Origin: Akkermansiaceae bacterium
GTDB lineage: Bacteria; Verrucomicrobiota; Verrucomicrobiia; Verrucomicrobiales; Akkermansiaceae
Reading direction: 5' to 3'
Assembly: GCA_017798145.1 (NCBI GenBank)
Contig: CP059069.1
Location: forward strand, 2,899,226-2,963,225
DNA: 64,000 bases
This document shows positions 18,201 through 26,926 of the stretch, piece by piece. Numbering within the stretch: position 1 is the stretch's first letter; each line of letters begins with the position of its first letter. Both the position numbers and the translations under genes were made by a program. The notes below the pieces were generated by a model. That model was not told the DNA's origin, searched no databases, and saw nothing but the letters and a program-made list of their open reading frames with translations.

Positions 18201-19917
18201 CGGGCAGCCTTTCGTGACACCCGGGTTATGGAGCGAGGTGCCCTCGCTGGAAATCTACGAGGGCGGCACCGTTGCAAATTCCGCCGAGCCGCAATATGAC
18301 CGCTTCAAATTGAGCGTTCCGCTCGTCGCCGGCCTGCTGCCGCCCTACGGCGCACTCAGCCACGAGGAACGCAATGAGCTCAGGAAGCAGGCGAAAACCT
18401 CCCGCGCCGCAGCCGATGCGCTGGAGCGGGGAACGCAAGGCCTCATCACAAGCGTTGGTGAAAAGATCCATTTCGGTTTCCAATATACGGATGCGGCAGG
18501 TGAAAAGCAGTGGCTGACCGCTTCCGCAAAGGTCATCGCGCATCCCGTTTTCGATGTCTTGCAGGAGGATTACCGCTCGCCGATGACCAGCGCCTACGTC
18601 GGCGAAAACCTCAACCTCCGCGTCGTCGATCTCGGCGCGGATGTCAGCGATGCGGCCGATACGGTCAGCGTCCTCGTCCAGTCCAAGGCCGGTGAGAAAC
18701 ATCCCGTCGAGCTCCGCGAGAGCGGGCCGCACACCGGCATTTTCAAAGCCGCCTACCAGCTTTCCTATGCCGGTGCGAAGAGGGAAGTGCCCGCCCCAAC
18801 CGAAGGCGAACCGGCTCCCTACGACGTCCGCCGTGAGGGCTTTCCCGTCGCCTACGGCGATACCGTCGCCGCCCGCTACACGGATGCCAACGGGGTGAAA
18901 ACCGAAACCGCGATGGTCACCATCAGCAAGGGCGCGGACGGTTCCATCCGGCCTTTCTCCAAAACCTACGACGATGCGGAGATCGCGATGCGCACCCAGT
19001 TCTCCCTCGCCGAGGCCTACCTTGAGATGGCCAAGCGCCACCGCCTGCTCGGCCAGACGGAGATGGCGGAAATCGAGTACGCCAGCGCCAAGCAGCTCCT
19101 CTCCAAGGCCATGGATCAGTTCACCGATCCGGACACCCGCGCCCATGCCGAGTATCTGTTAGGAAACCTCACCATGGAGGAGGCCGACACCACGGAGGAG
19201 GCCGATCTCAAGGAAACCCGCTACCGCGCCGCCCTCTCCCGTTTCCTCAGCGTGACCGGCAGCTACCCGCAGACGCTCCACGCATCCAAGGCGCAATACA
19301 GGATCGCCACGCTCTACGAGCGCCTCGGGGAGCCGGATATCGCCGCCCAGGAATACGTCAAGCTCGCCTACAAGTATCCGGACTCCGAATACCTCGCCAC
19401 CTCCATGGCCCGGCTGGGCAGCCATTTCCTCAAGGCCGCCGCCGCCTACGAGGCGCAGGCCAAGCCGCTGCTCGCCAAGGAGGACGACAAGGACGCGGTG
19501 TTCGAGGGCGAGGCCTTGCAGAAAATGGCGGTGCGCGAGTACCTCAAGACCGCCCAGATCTTCGGCCGCCTCCAGGAACGTTTCCCCAGCGACGAACTCG
19601 CCGGGCAGGCCGGCCTGCGCTGCGGCCAGGCATACATGCGCGCCGACAAAAAACAGGAAGCCGTCGCCGCCTTCCAGCGCGTCATCGCCGAGGAATCCTA
19701 CGACGGCCCCGAGATCCGCGCCCAGGCGATCTACTGGACCGGCATGTGCTACCTCGATCTCAGCCAGCAGATGGCCGCCTATTCCTCCTTCAAGCGCCTC
19801 ACCTACGACTTCCCGGAAAGCAAATGGGCCGCCTACGCCCGCGGCCAGCTTTCCCAGGAAAGCCTGCTCAACCTCGAGAGCAAGCTGGAACTCGAACGAT
19901 TGGAAAACGAGCAATGA
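12208..19917 (+). CDS. Giant secreted TPR/beta-sandwich protein A
   Basis: 2569 residues. A signal peptide lies unusually far in (hydrophobic core about residues 38-50, cleavage near ANASLAA), which leaves room for a later start. Layout: about 1100 residues of helical TPR-like repeats, then beta-rich modules, then about 300 residues of CpoB/BamD-like TPRs at the C-terminus. Three modules pair an acidic motif (DPDRSRTGEIDE, DADMDVSVQPD) with an ET/ES-x-HSG-x-F motif (LRETGTHSGWFEG about 1331, ATETGDSTGVFE about 1812, LRESGPHTGIFKA about 2168). A region around 1500-1650 (YRFRGYFYERSDVVRRFKL ... RPGLHSFEIW) resembles a PA14-like barrel. It is a paralogue of the next gene and overlaps both neighbours by ATGA. 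Probably periplasmic or surface; role unknown. Confidence 0.85.
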   Translation: MTKHPMTKTSRAGLPGTVGLEGRGLAGLRAAAARPLVFASLLLTANASLAAGFDEQRATISASPATQPEAAILSLLKSGIEEAKPAQAIAEAEKWLRQNLPKDAMLLFHAARAAELSGDAPGAAALYEQFLRKADPTATETGQAIIAVHSLFRDQLNDPGAAYSFNRSNGDRLATNTTARQFDAWFLNEAATRKDVIAVANRLHAIAKAGIPADLWVTSYERHLRWLLAESEVYCEQPGVAPSTDESVAAGKQLANAAMSFNEELALRLDWAVSVRAYNLAKIADQNPAPPLAEAKALLAKFPHHAALVQNGWAGGGNGQHYRNDPAKYWPHESDAKMAPIVGAAAKLNPLDLADLMATWRNGYFSDRVVRPLAVKSVRDFLAAKPDATNSRTGLLLSEKPWNELTPAEAAALAPKCAALADPEASLIRAVAAGGEAKDLEKMIAALLGPESWRLGAAELDGRSADQLWHYAGRPGANQVRDAKIAESKALAAQVKAAALKKDAPAPQRLAQFTKLWADYKSPQPKIPAVVSRLRSALLITPEAMPELLKDRSVDARLLARNAIAEGIAGPEKIWTDLEIGRMNLSKYEPWIQALADRRAGRSLSELKKRNPEKYVPHPLEPVLRESVATGLKQNSLDPWQLIAWVNMQYPEDNAAQISLAQEIAKSPAWKTLNFEARFALREWFGKSVASPGELGWLSAADPALVCKDLLALTKESDAASAVTALTKAIDGIGKSPIRMEVNAAQQIASLDAAVFSDPKVFALILGIAEYIPETNEGNELFKRVFAQVRELRDPVMIQQTASIIWPYVSEREPRSQFAPMTEFIESLMDEHPNTAYALARRGVDSLTRARDSYGFEPRKNITGVKAQMGKSAMQLGLVTIPVAKNHPAYPVYQSQGDWLMGNEDSAWALLDENWDSFLPVYRELTVPFLKWILQRTIYGRDEERQETLIKALLGWAGEAGSPLTPLEKAEFDIAYGDIAMQRGQLRQAHEIYARAQTNEAYAELSIRHQAALRKAAAERIARNFDGALQTLNDLELERIPEIWTEIRYARAEVYYDMEEFDDAKDDIDSILSREPNHADSKILLGKVQLKRQKLMEATEVELGSAASQKTLFPGEKLKVTLVDPTLAVSGAGTEIEVVVWATSGDKEQFFLRQFGDQKTKFRGEVPTALGAPAPGDNILQVIGDDEVFYAYSERFREKMNNIAEKRGGPITVASDAILMASARKLLTEAEQRTADMQATMDAIKGKVSGDVTAAARAEMAAKSLSAEARKEGGGISEEELGRYLTDVAKPGNPIHVRVIDPDRSRTGEIDELTVSVSSSSGDSVSQVTLRETGTHSGWFEGSIPTTGAQALAFAKDSEPGRNPNMVISPAADTYPAWRPVAGQEAPDFRIDLNDNSALGEMTITAREKGAALKSFMLQTGMNDGDMTTVAVFPREMIAPKSPWAPSVTVMNDADSHHNRDARSVYDIHEIREHMERGWITQKFPAGIAENVAGPSQAMTGSIPGKVKWQREGRHHNSHVIYRFRGYFYERSDVVRRFKLELGNYQVPKGTHPSVSNPPQFMLAVNGRPITNPEMPNRLEGEAELRPGLHSFEIWATGWDCAIGFGRSIKLLANLEDAETLVDCPDAFFDPTTFPEGTLDQRNSPATITANGDGTEFKVAFAPDSRARLLRLVFLDNEGKVPALNKLALTNPEGKAILPVAEDFAELNKNDTLEMLTGDKIAVRYVDDRFVTKAKERQERSLSVSFTNAYAEFADMKPRFDSRLGEDKPYYEKLLRFQYDKPLSLAVHDADMDVSVQPDKVKVKVGGREFEATETGDSTGVFELVVTPVSGTATGNQVQVAEGGTITASYTDQENNRPGVPTERIATIAHAVFTAPQIKLSHATVAPAEGEAWRTLIHGFERRTYMTEEKPDLASEAVRPRWLVENRMVASSQPPEGGIEAVLGRRMYLELIVPHLALGTSSDVTVYAQADSGRARAAASAGGFDISVPGTIALTATTGQPFVTPGLWSEVPSLEIYEGGTVANSAEPQYDRFKLSVPLVAGLLPPYGALSHEERNELRKQAKTSRAAADALERGTQGLITSVGEKIHFGFQYTDAAGEKQWLTASAKVIAHPVFDVLQEDYRSPMTSAYVGENLNLRVVDLGADVSDAADTVSVLVQSKAGEKHPVELRESGPHTGIFKAAYQLSYAGAKREVPAPTEGEPAPYDVRREGFPVAYGDTVAARYTDANGVKTETAMVTISKGADGSIRPFSKTYDDAEIAMRTQFSLAEAYLEMAKRHRLLGQTEMAEIEYASAKQLLSKAMDQFTDPDTRAHAEYLLGNLTMEEADTTEEADLKETRYRAALSRFLSVTGSYPQTLHASKAQYRIATLYERLGEPDIAAQEYVKLAYKYPDSEYLATSMARLGSHFLKAAAAYEAQAKPLLAKEDDKDAVFEGEALQKMAVREYLKTAQIFGRLQERFPSDELAGQAGLRCGQAYMRADKKQEAVAAFQRVIAEESYDGPEIRAQAIYWTGMCYLDLSQQMAAYSSFKRLTYDFPESKWAAYARGQLSQESLLNLESKLELERLENEQ

Positions 19918-22900
19918 TGGGAACCCAAACAACTCCACGCAGGCCAACCACCTCACCCATGCCAGCCCACGGCCATGATCCGAAGATACCGTGCAAGCCG
20001 AAAGCTTGCCGCATGATCCGCACAATGCCCCGGCCTGGCGTGCGGAAAACCCTAGGGCTCCTGGCGGCTTCATTGCTCGCCTCCGGCATCGCGGCGGCTT
20101 CGCCTCTCGACGACCGGATCGCCGCCTTCAAATCGGCACCCGTCCAGAACGAGTCGGAGGTTGCGGCCATCCTCGACACCGGTCTGAAGGAAAACCGTTC
20201 CGCCCTCGCCTTCGCGGCCGCGAAGCCATGGCTCGCGGCGAACCAATCCGATTCCCAGCCACTGCTTTTCGCCGCCGCACAATCCGCGGAGCGGGCGGGC
20301 GATTGGCAGGCGGCCGCAAGCTTCTACCGCAAGCTCCTCAAGAATCCCGCGCCCGATGCCGGGATCGCGGCCGAGGCGGTGCCATCCGCTTACCGCCTTC
20401 TGATCAATCACCTCGCGGATCCCGAGGCCGCCTACCTTTTCATGAAGGAGGACGGCGCACGGCTGCGTTCCTTCGGGCGGGCACGGCAGTTCGACGAATG
20501 GTTCCTCAAACAGGCCGCGGAGCGCGGCGACCTCACCACCTCCGCCAATTTCCTCACGGCGATCTATGAGGACAGCGAAGCGCCCGCCCATCTAGGTGCA
20601 CTCCTCGCCGAGATTGAGACATTCAACCACGGCGATGAAAAACTCTTCGACGCATTGAAAAAACTTTCCGCCGCAAAACGGACAAGCGCGGAGACGAAAG
20701 CCCGCCTTGCCTGGGTGATGGCCACCGTGCCGGCCGCCGCGAAAGTGGCGGAGCTTGTCGGTGCCAAGATCGAAGTGCGCGACGGGATCTACACGGAGCC
20801 CCTGAAAGCCGCCGGGGAACTGATCGCACTCATGCCTTACGAAGGCTCCATCCTCGCCGCGAAGGGCTGGATGCATTTCAACGCCGGCGACTCCGGGGTG
20901 TTCTCCCGCTTCGTCAACCCGCAGCGCGAGGCCAAGGTCGCGCCCATCCTCGCCGCCCTCGCCGCGATGCCTGTCGAGCAGGGTCGCAAGGTGCTATGGC
21001 TGGAGGTCAGGGGCGGGAAGAACCGCAAGGTGAAGGATTTCCTTTTCACGAAGGAAGAGCTTCAGGCGCTCGCGGCAAAGGTGCCGGGCATCATGGATGC
21101 CCCGAAGCCGGAGCCCGCCGTAAAGCAACAACCCGTGGTCGCCGACACCACAGGCAGCCGCGAACTACTAGACTTGCCGGAGAATGCCGCCCCGGCCGCC
21201 GTGGAGACCGCTTTCAAGGTGGTCATGGATAGGGCGGCAAGCGCGCCAAGCCCGATGGCAGTCAACGGATTGCAAAAGGTCGCCGCGTTGCCGGAATGGT
21301 CGCCGCAGGTGCGCGCGATGGTGCTCTCGCTGTTCAGGGAAAACTCCCCGCTCGGCGATTTCCCCACACGGCAGGGCTATGAGCAACTCTCGCTCCGCCT
21401 GACCAGGGATTTCCAGGACCAGAAGCAGTGGGGCGCCATCGAGCCCTACGCCGCCGGCCTCTGGCAGGCCGCGCGCAACACCGACGACGACCGCCATTAC
21501 CGTGGCGCAGACGCCCTCGCGAAATACGCGCAGGCGGCACTGGAAGACGGTGCCCCATCCATCGCCATGACCCTCGCCCGCAGCGGCGTGAAAAGCCGCG
21601 CCGGGGTTGTGCTCGCCATGCACACCGCGCCGAACCTCGCACAGATCAACGGGATGCTCCGCCAGGTCGCGGGCAAGGCGGCGGTGGAGGTCGGTGCGGT
21701 GGAAATCCCGGTCGATGAAAGCGATCCCGCCTTCCCCATCTATAAATCGAACTCCGAATTCGTGCAGGGCAATACCGACTCCGCATGGGAGCTTTACCTG
21801 CAAAATTCCGACAAGCTCCAGCCGGTGCTGCGTGAGCTTTCCGTGGAATACGGTTTCTGGCTGCTCCAGCGCAATACCGAGACGAACCGAACCGACGAGG
21901 CCGAGGAGCTGGTGAAGGAGCTGACCATATGGTCGCGCCAGGCGGAAGGCACGTTCAGCATGGAGCAGGAGGCGCGCTTGAAAATCGCATACGCGGATCT
22001 CGCATTCCGAAAAGGCGCTTTGCCGACCTCCCGCGCATGGTATCGCAAGGTCGCGGAAGCCGCCGAATACGAGGGCACCGAGATGCAGCTCATCTCCGCG
22101 CTCGGCTCGGTCACGGTAGACCGCGTTTCCAAGGATTTCGGCGCAGCCATGACGGAGCTCGACAAGCTCATGCGGATGAAGAACCCGGAATTCCGGATGC
22201 GTGTCCGCTACGCCCGCGCGGAGGTTTTCATGGATCAGGAAAGCTATGCGGAGGCGCTCGCCGAGATCGATGACGTCCTGCGCCAGCAGCCGAAACATCC
22301 CGATGCCCTCATCCTGCGCGGCAAGATCCAGTATGAGATGCGCAAGCTCGTCGAGGCCAGCGAGATCGAGCTCGGCCCCTCGCAGGACGATACGGTCATC
22401 GTCCCCGGTGAGGCGGTCAAAATCAACCTGCGCGACCCCACCCTCAGCGTCTCGGGCATCGGCGCGGATATCGAGGTGGAGATCTGGGCGAAATCCGGCG
22501 ACAGTGAACGCGTGCTTCTCTATCAGCTCGGCGATAGCAAGGAACGCTTCCGCGCCGAGGTGCCCACCGCCCTCGGCCCGCCGACTCCGGGCGACAAGGT
22601 CTTGCAGATCCTCGGCGAGGATGAGATCCGCTTCGGTTACTCCAAGCGCTTCCGCGAGAAAATGGACGATCTTCCCGCCGATCCGGATCTCGCGATCGGC
22701 GTTGCATCGGACGCCCACCTTTCGTTTTCCGCAGGCGCCTTCGCCCCGCGCGAAGGCGAGCGCCGCCTCGACATCGAGGAGCTCGGGCTTTCCACCTCGC
22801 AGGCCGCTCTCGGCACCCGCGCGGTGCGCCCGGGCAATCCCGTTTACCTCCGCGTCTCCGATCCCGACCGCAGCCTGACCCCCGGCATCGACGAGATCAC

Positions 22901-25900
22901 CGTCAGCCTCCAGGCATCCAGCGGCGATGAGATCCGCCAGCTCGTTCTGAAGGAGACCAACCCCTTCAGCGGCGAGTTCGAGGCCATCGTCCCGACCACC
23001 GGCGCGCAGGCGCTGGCCTTCGCATCCGAGAGCGCTCCCGGCCGCGATCCGAACATGGCGATCAGCTCGCAGGACTATCCCGGCTGGCAGGGCGAGGTGG
23101 GCGATAAGTTCGCCGCGCGCACCTTCGGGATCGACATGAACGACAATGTACCGCTCGGGAAAATGACCATCGCCACCGGCGGCGAGGGGCAGGGACTGAC
23201 GCATTTCGTCCTCCAGACATCGATGAACGGCACGGACTGGACAACCCGCTCCCGCTTCCCGAAGGACGCCGCCCCGTGGGATGGACGCCCGCATGTTTCC
23301 TCTTTCCCGACCTACCGCGGCGGCATGCCGGTCTCCGATCCGGAAAGCCGCAAGCTGCCGGAGGACTGGGCGGAAATCATGGAGCTCACCTCCGCGCGCG
23401 AATCCGTCGCCTATCTGTCCGCAAACGTCACCGGCCTTTCCGCGGAGAACCTTCCCATGGTGGAAACCGGCCACCCCGGATACTCCGGCCTGATCCGTTA
23501 CCGCGCCCTTTTCTACCAACCCACCGCCGCGATCCGCCGCTTCAAGCTCACCGGCTACCCCGCCGCCAACGCGGAAGGGAAAATCCAGACCATTTTCCTC
23601 CTCGATGGGAAACCGGCCGGCGAGGACTCCGAAGACCCGCTATTCATCGAGCGCGAGCTTGCCCCGGGCCTCCACGAGATCCAGGTCTGGCGCCACGAAG
23701 GCCGCGACAGCCTTCTCAAGCGCAAGCCCGTCCTGCTTTGCGACGAGCCGGGCAAGGAAGAACTCGTGCCTTGCCCAGATGCGATGTTCGATCCCGGGAA
23801 ATTTCCCGAAGGCATCCGCGCCATGATCCCACAGCCGGCGGAGATCACGAAATCCGATGCCGGCCTCGATGTCGCCTTCGGGGACAAAACCCAGGCGCGC
23901 CTCGTCCGGCTGGTGATCCAGGGCTTCGAGGGCGTAGCCCCGACGATCAGCAAGCTCACCCTGACCAACCGCGAAGGCACCCCCCTCCTGCCTGTCGCGC
24001 AGGACTACAAGGCGCTGCGCGAAAACACCCAGCTCGAGGTCTTGCCCGGCGACCAGATCACCGCCCGCTACGAGGATCCCGTCACCGCCACGCCGAGCCG
24101 CAACCGCCACGAGCAGCGCCTGACCGTCGCGTTCAACAACGGCGCGATCTCCGCATCTTTCCTCAACTACGAGCTCAACGAGGAGGGCGAGCGCGTGCTC
24201 GTGCTTGAGCCGATCCGCCGCTTCCGATTCGACGATGCCATCGGGATCGTCATCGACGATGCGGATCTCGATGGCAGCCCGCAGCGCGACACCATCCAGT
24301 TCACCGTCACCTCCAGCGATGGTGCGGTAGCTACTATGGAAGCCGTAGAAACCGAGGAGCATAGCGGCCGGTTCATCGGGCGGGTCTTCCCGGTCGAGGG
24401 CGAGCCATCGCGGAATTCCGAGATCAGGATGGCCAAGGGCGGCACGATCACCGCCGTCTATCGGGACATCGAAAACCTCGATCCAGGCATCCCAGCAGAC
24501 CGCACCGTCACGATCGGCCACGCGCAGTATGCCGTGCCGACCCTCAGCGCCTACGCGGTGGGCGGCGAGGAATTGCCCGCCCCGAAAGCGGAGCCGAAAC
24601 AGGCCGATGCAACCACCAGGCGCACCCCGGGCCCGGAGATCGTTGTGCCGCGCCGGACTTTGTCCTACACGCATGTGGTCGAGGATATCCACTCCGGCGA
24701 GAAAATCGATTCCCTCATCGGCGCACCGCTGCGCTTTGACGTGGTCGTGCCCCACCTCGCCCTCGCGAAGAGCAGCGAGATCCGCGCCTACGTCCAGACG
24801 GATGCCGCCCGCAAGGCCGCGAAGCTGGAAGGCACCGGCTTCAACGTCGCCGTTCCCGGCACGCTCAAGCTCACCGGGACTCTCACGGCGGAAGGCGTCG
24901 AGGCCCCGCCCGGCTACACGCTCTCCGGCACGCCCACCGCGCCGACCAACGAGCCGCCGCTTGAGGAAGGCCGCTTCTCCTTTTCCGTCCCCCTCATCCT
25001 CGGCGATCCGCCGGAGCGCAGCTTCGCCACGAAAGACGCGGAAGATCTCCCGAGCTCCTCCCTCCCCGAAGGCCTCGCGGTCAAGGCCGGCGACATCATC
25101 CACGTCGGCTACCCGTGGCAGGACGAGGACAAGGAAGTCCATTGGAAAACCGCCACCTTCACCGTCGGCAGCCACGCTTTCCTCGATGTGATGGAAAACG
25201 GCTATGCCGAGATGCTGACCAGCGCCTTCGTCGGCGAGAAAGTCTATCTCCGCCTCATCGCGCCGGGGCTCGACAAGGGCCCGGACCGTGATGTCACCGA
25301 GGTTTCGCTGAAAGGCACCGGCGGTGCATCCGCCGGCTACCAGCTAAAGGAAACCGAAGCCCACTCCGGTGTCTTCAAGGGTGTTTTCACCATCAGCTAC
25401 GCGGATGTGAAACCGCCCGCCAAGCTGCCCCCGGTCGAGCTCAACGGCTTTCCCGTCCGCTACGGGGATGACATCACCGTCTCCTTCGGGGAACAGTCCA
25501 GCAAGGTCACCGTGAACAAGGGGGCGGATGGTGCGATCGAGCCGTTCAGCAAGCGCTTCACCGGAGACGAGATGGCCGTGCGCACCGGCTTCACCCTTGC
25601 GGAATGCTATTTCGAGCTGGCCAAGAAGCACCGCGAGATGGAGCAGGAAAGCCTCGCCCGCCGCGAGATCGGCCAGGCGCAGAAACTCCTTGCCGAGGCG
25701 CTCGCCACCCACCGCGATCCCGAGCTCAAGGCGCAGGCGGAATATCTTTTGGGGAACCTCTCGCAGGAATACGCGGATCTCGCCAAGAACGAGGAATCGA
25801 AGCTCCCGCTCTATCAGGATGCGCTTGCCCGTTTCTCGAAAATCCCCGGCGACTACCCGGACACAGAGTTCGCATCCAAGGCCCAGTTCAAGACCGCGCT

Positions 25901-26561
25901 GGTCTATGAGAAGATGGGCGAGATCGAGAACTCCGTGGAGGAATACGTGAAGCTCGCCTACAAGTATCCCGACGACGAACTGATCCCCACGGTCATGGCT
26001 CGCCTCGGCGGATATTTCCAGACCAAGGGCATGGCCTTCAAGAAAATGGGCGATCCGTTCCGCGAGAAGGAGGACGAGGCTTCGCAGGCGGAAGTCCTCA
26101 AGTACGACGAGATGAGCTACCCTGAATTCCTCAACGCGGCGATGGTCTTCTCAAAGCTCCAGGAACGTTTCCCGGACGACCCCCTGGCCGGACTCTCCGG
26201 CCTCCGGGCGGCACAGAATTTCATGCGCGCCCACCAATATGAAAAAGCCATCCAGGGCTTCCAGCGGGTCGTGGACAAGGAGGATTACGATGACAAGGAC
26301 GTCCGCTCCCAGGCGCTCTACTGGATGGGGCTCAGCTACGAGCGGACGCCAACGTCTGGCTGGAGAGACAGCGGCCAGAACACCCGCTCCGCCTACGCCC
26401 TCTACCGCCGCGTCACCTTCGATTTCCCCGACAGCAAATGGGCGAAATACGCCCGCGGCCGCCTTGCCGATCCGGTCTTTGCCCGCATCATCCAAGAGGA
26501 GAACAAGGAGCGCGAACGCATGATCGAGTCCCTCAAGGAAAGCCAAAAGAAACGGAGATGA
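19914..26561 (+). CDS. Giant secreted TPR/beta-sandwich protein B, paralogue of A
   Basis: 2215 residues from the ATG that overlaps the previous stop; an ATG at 20013 would give a more normal signal peptide (MIRTMPRPGVRKTLGLLAAS, cleavage near IAAA). Same architecture as protein A: N-terminal TPRs, VASDAHLSFS block, three acidic/HSG modules (LKETNPFSGEFEA about 1011, DDADLDGSPQRD about 1446 with VETEEHSGRFIG, LKETEAHSGVFKG about 1810), a PA14-like stretch (YRALFYQPTAAIRRFKL) and C-terminal TPRs ending in a charged tail. Near-identical phrases such as DPTLSVSG, VPTALGPPTPGDKVLQ and PTTGAQALAFA show that A and B arose by duplication. The stop overlaps the next start by ATGA. Confidence 0.85.
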   Translation: MMGTQTTPRRPTTSPMPAHGHDPKIPCKPKACRMIRTMPRPGVRKTLGLLAASLLASGIAAASPLDDRIAAFKSAPVQNESEVAAILDTGLKENRSALAFAAAKPWLAANQSDSQPLLFAAAQSAERAGDWQAAASFYRKLLKNPAPDAGIAAEAVPSAYRLLINHLADPEAAYLFMKEDGARLRSFGRARQFDEWFLKQAAERGDLTTSANFLTAIYEDSEAPAHLGALLAEIETFNHGDEKLFDALKKLSAAKRTSAETKARLAWVMATVPAAAKVAELVGAKIEVRDGIYTEPLKAAGELIALMPYEGSILAAKGWMHFNAGDSGVFSRFVNPQREAKVAPILAALAAMPVEQGRKVLWLEVRGGKNRKVKDFLFTKEELQALAAKVPGIMDAPKPEPAVKQQPVVADTTGSRELLDLPENAAPAAVETAFKVVMDRAASAPSPMAVNGLQKVAALPEWSPQVRAMVLSLFRENSPLGDFPTRQGYEQLSLRLTRDFQDQKQWGAIEPYAAGLWQAARNTDDDRHYRGADALAKYAQAALEDGAPSIAMTLARSGVKSRAGVVLAMHTAPNLAQINGMLRQVAGKAAVEVGAVEIPVDESDPAFPIYKSNSEFVQGNTDSAWELYLQNSDKLQPVLRELSVEYGFWLLQRNTETNRTDEAEELVKELTIWSRQAEGTFSMEQEARLKIAYADLAFRKGALPTSRAWYRKVAEAAEYEGTEMQLISALGSVTVDRVSKDFGAAMTELDKLMRMKNPEFRMRVRYARAEVFMDQESYAEALAEIDDVLRQQPKHPDALILRGKIQYEMRKLVEASEIELGPSQDDTVIVPGEAVKINLRDPTLSVSGIGADIEVEIWAKSGDSERVLLYQLGDSKERFRAEVPTALGPPTPGDKVLQILGEDEIRFGYSKRFREKMDDLPADPDLAIGVASDAHLSFSAGAFAPREGERRLDIEELGLSTSQAALGTRAVRPGNPVYLRVSDPDRSLTPGIDEITVSLQASSGDEIRQLVLKETNPFSGEFEAIVPTTGAQALAFASESAPGRDPNMAISSQDYPGWQGEVGDKFAARTFGIDMNDNVPLGKMTIATGGEGQGLTHFVLQTSMNGTDWTTRSRFPKDAAPWDGRPHVSSFPTYRGGMPVSDPESRKLPEDWAEIMELTSARESVAYLSANVTGLSAENLPMVETGHPGYSGLIRYRALFYQPTAAIRRFKLTGYPAANAEGKIQTIFLLDGKPAGEDSEDPLFIERELAPGLHEIQVWRHEGRDSLLKRKPVLLCDEPGKEELVPCPDAMFDPGKFPEGIRAMIPQPAEITKSDAGLDVAFGDKTQARLVRLVIQGFEGVAPTISKLTLTNREGTPLLPVAQDYKALRENTQLEVLPGDQITARYEDPVTATPSRNRHEQRLTVAFNNGAISASFLNYELNEEGERVLVLEPIRRFRFDDAIGIVIDDADLDGSPQRDTIQFTVTSSDGAVATMEAVETEEHSGRFIGRVFPVEGEPSRNSEIRMAKGGTITAVYRDIENLDPGIPADRTVTIGHAQYAVPTLSAYAVGGEELPAPKAEPKQADATTRRTPGPEIVVPRRTLSYTHVVEDIHSGEKIDSLIGAPLRFDVVVPHLALAKSSEIRAYVQTDAARKAAKLEGTGFNVAVPGTLKLTGTLTAEGVEAPPGYTLSGTPTAPTNEPPLEEGRFSFSVPLILGDPPERSFATKDAEDLPSSSLPEGLAVKAGDIIHVGYPWQDEDKEVHWKTATFTVGSHAFLDVMENGYAEMLTSAFVGEKVYLRLIAPGLDKGPDRDVTEVSLKGTGGASAGYQLKETEAHSGVFKGVFTISYADVKPPAKLPPVELNGFPVRYGDDITVSFGEQSSKVTVNKGADGAIEPFSKRFTGDEMAVRTGFTLAECYFELAKKHREMEQESLARREIGQAQKLLAEALATHRDPELKAQAEYLLGNLSQEYADLAKNEESKLPLYQDALARFSKIPGDYPDTEFASKAQFKTALVYEKMGEIENSVEEYVKLAYKYPDDELIPTVMARLGGYFQTKGMAFKKMGDPFREKEDEASQAEVLKYDEMSYPEFLNAAMVFSKLQERFPDDPLAGLSGLRAAQNFMRAHQYEKAIQGFQRVVDKEDYDDKDVRSQALYWMGLSYERTPTSGWRDSGQNTRSAYALYRRVTFDFPDSKWAKYARGRLADPVFARIIQEENKERERMIESLKESQKKRR

Positions 26562-26914
26562 ACGAAATCGAGAAACAGCTCCTGCGCGAAACCGCCGGAA
26601 ACGCGGAGCCCAAGCTCAGCATACGCAGCTGCGAGGGCATCGACGCCGGCCGCTGGTGGCGCCGCACCCCCCTTTGGCTCTGCGTCACCGGCGCGGACCT
26701 CGTCATCCTCGCCGTCGCCCGCCGCCGCCATGCGGAAAAAACCCCGCTCGCCACCTGCACCTCCAGCCATTACAACCATTCCACCGGCGAATTGGTCATC
26801 GCCCCCGTGGAAAACCTCCGTTTCAATCGCTTCCGCATGCCTCTCCGCGAGGCGATCCGGCTTTTGGAAATCCTCAACCCGGCCTCATTGGGCCACAAGC
26901 TCCAGAACCAATAA
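26558..26914 (+). CDS. Small uncharacterised soluble protein of the ExbBD cluster
   Basis: 118 residues with no signal peptide or membrane segment, so presumably cytosolic. It starts with ATG overlapping the stop of giant protein B (ATGA) and ends 12 nt before exbB. The middle (TPLWLCVTGADLVILAVA, then GELVIAPVENLRFNRFRM) alternates short hydrophobic strands and basic residues in a way that could be a small PH-like beta fold followed by a C-terminal helix (REAIRLLEIL); this is only an impression. I do not recognise the family. Its position suggests a cytosolic partner of the ExbB channel. Confidence 0.72.
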   Translation: MNEIEKQLLRETAGNAEPKLSIRSCEGIDAGRWWRRTPLWLCVTGADLVILAVARRRHAEKTPLATCTSSHYNHSTGELVIAPVENLRFNRFRMPLREAIRLLEILNPASLGHKLQNQ

Positions 26915-26926
26915 CCATACCCACAC

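Noticed and set aside
21168-23519. A 783-codon open frame antisense to giant protein B
   Set aside because: Long antisense frames are common in high-GC DNA; this one lacks domain patterns, and the sense strand has clear paralogy and TPRs.
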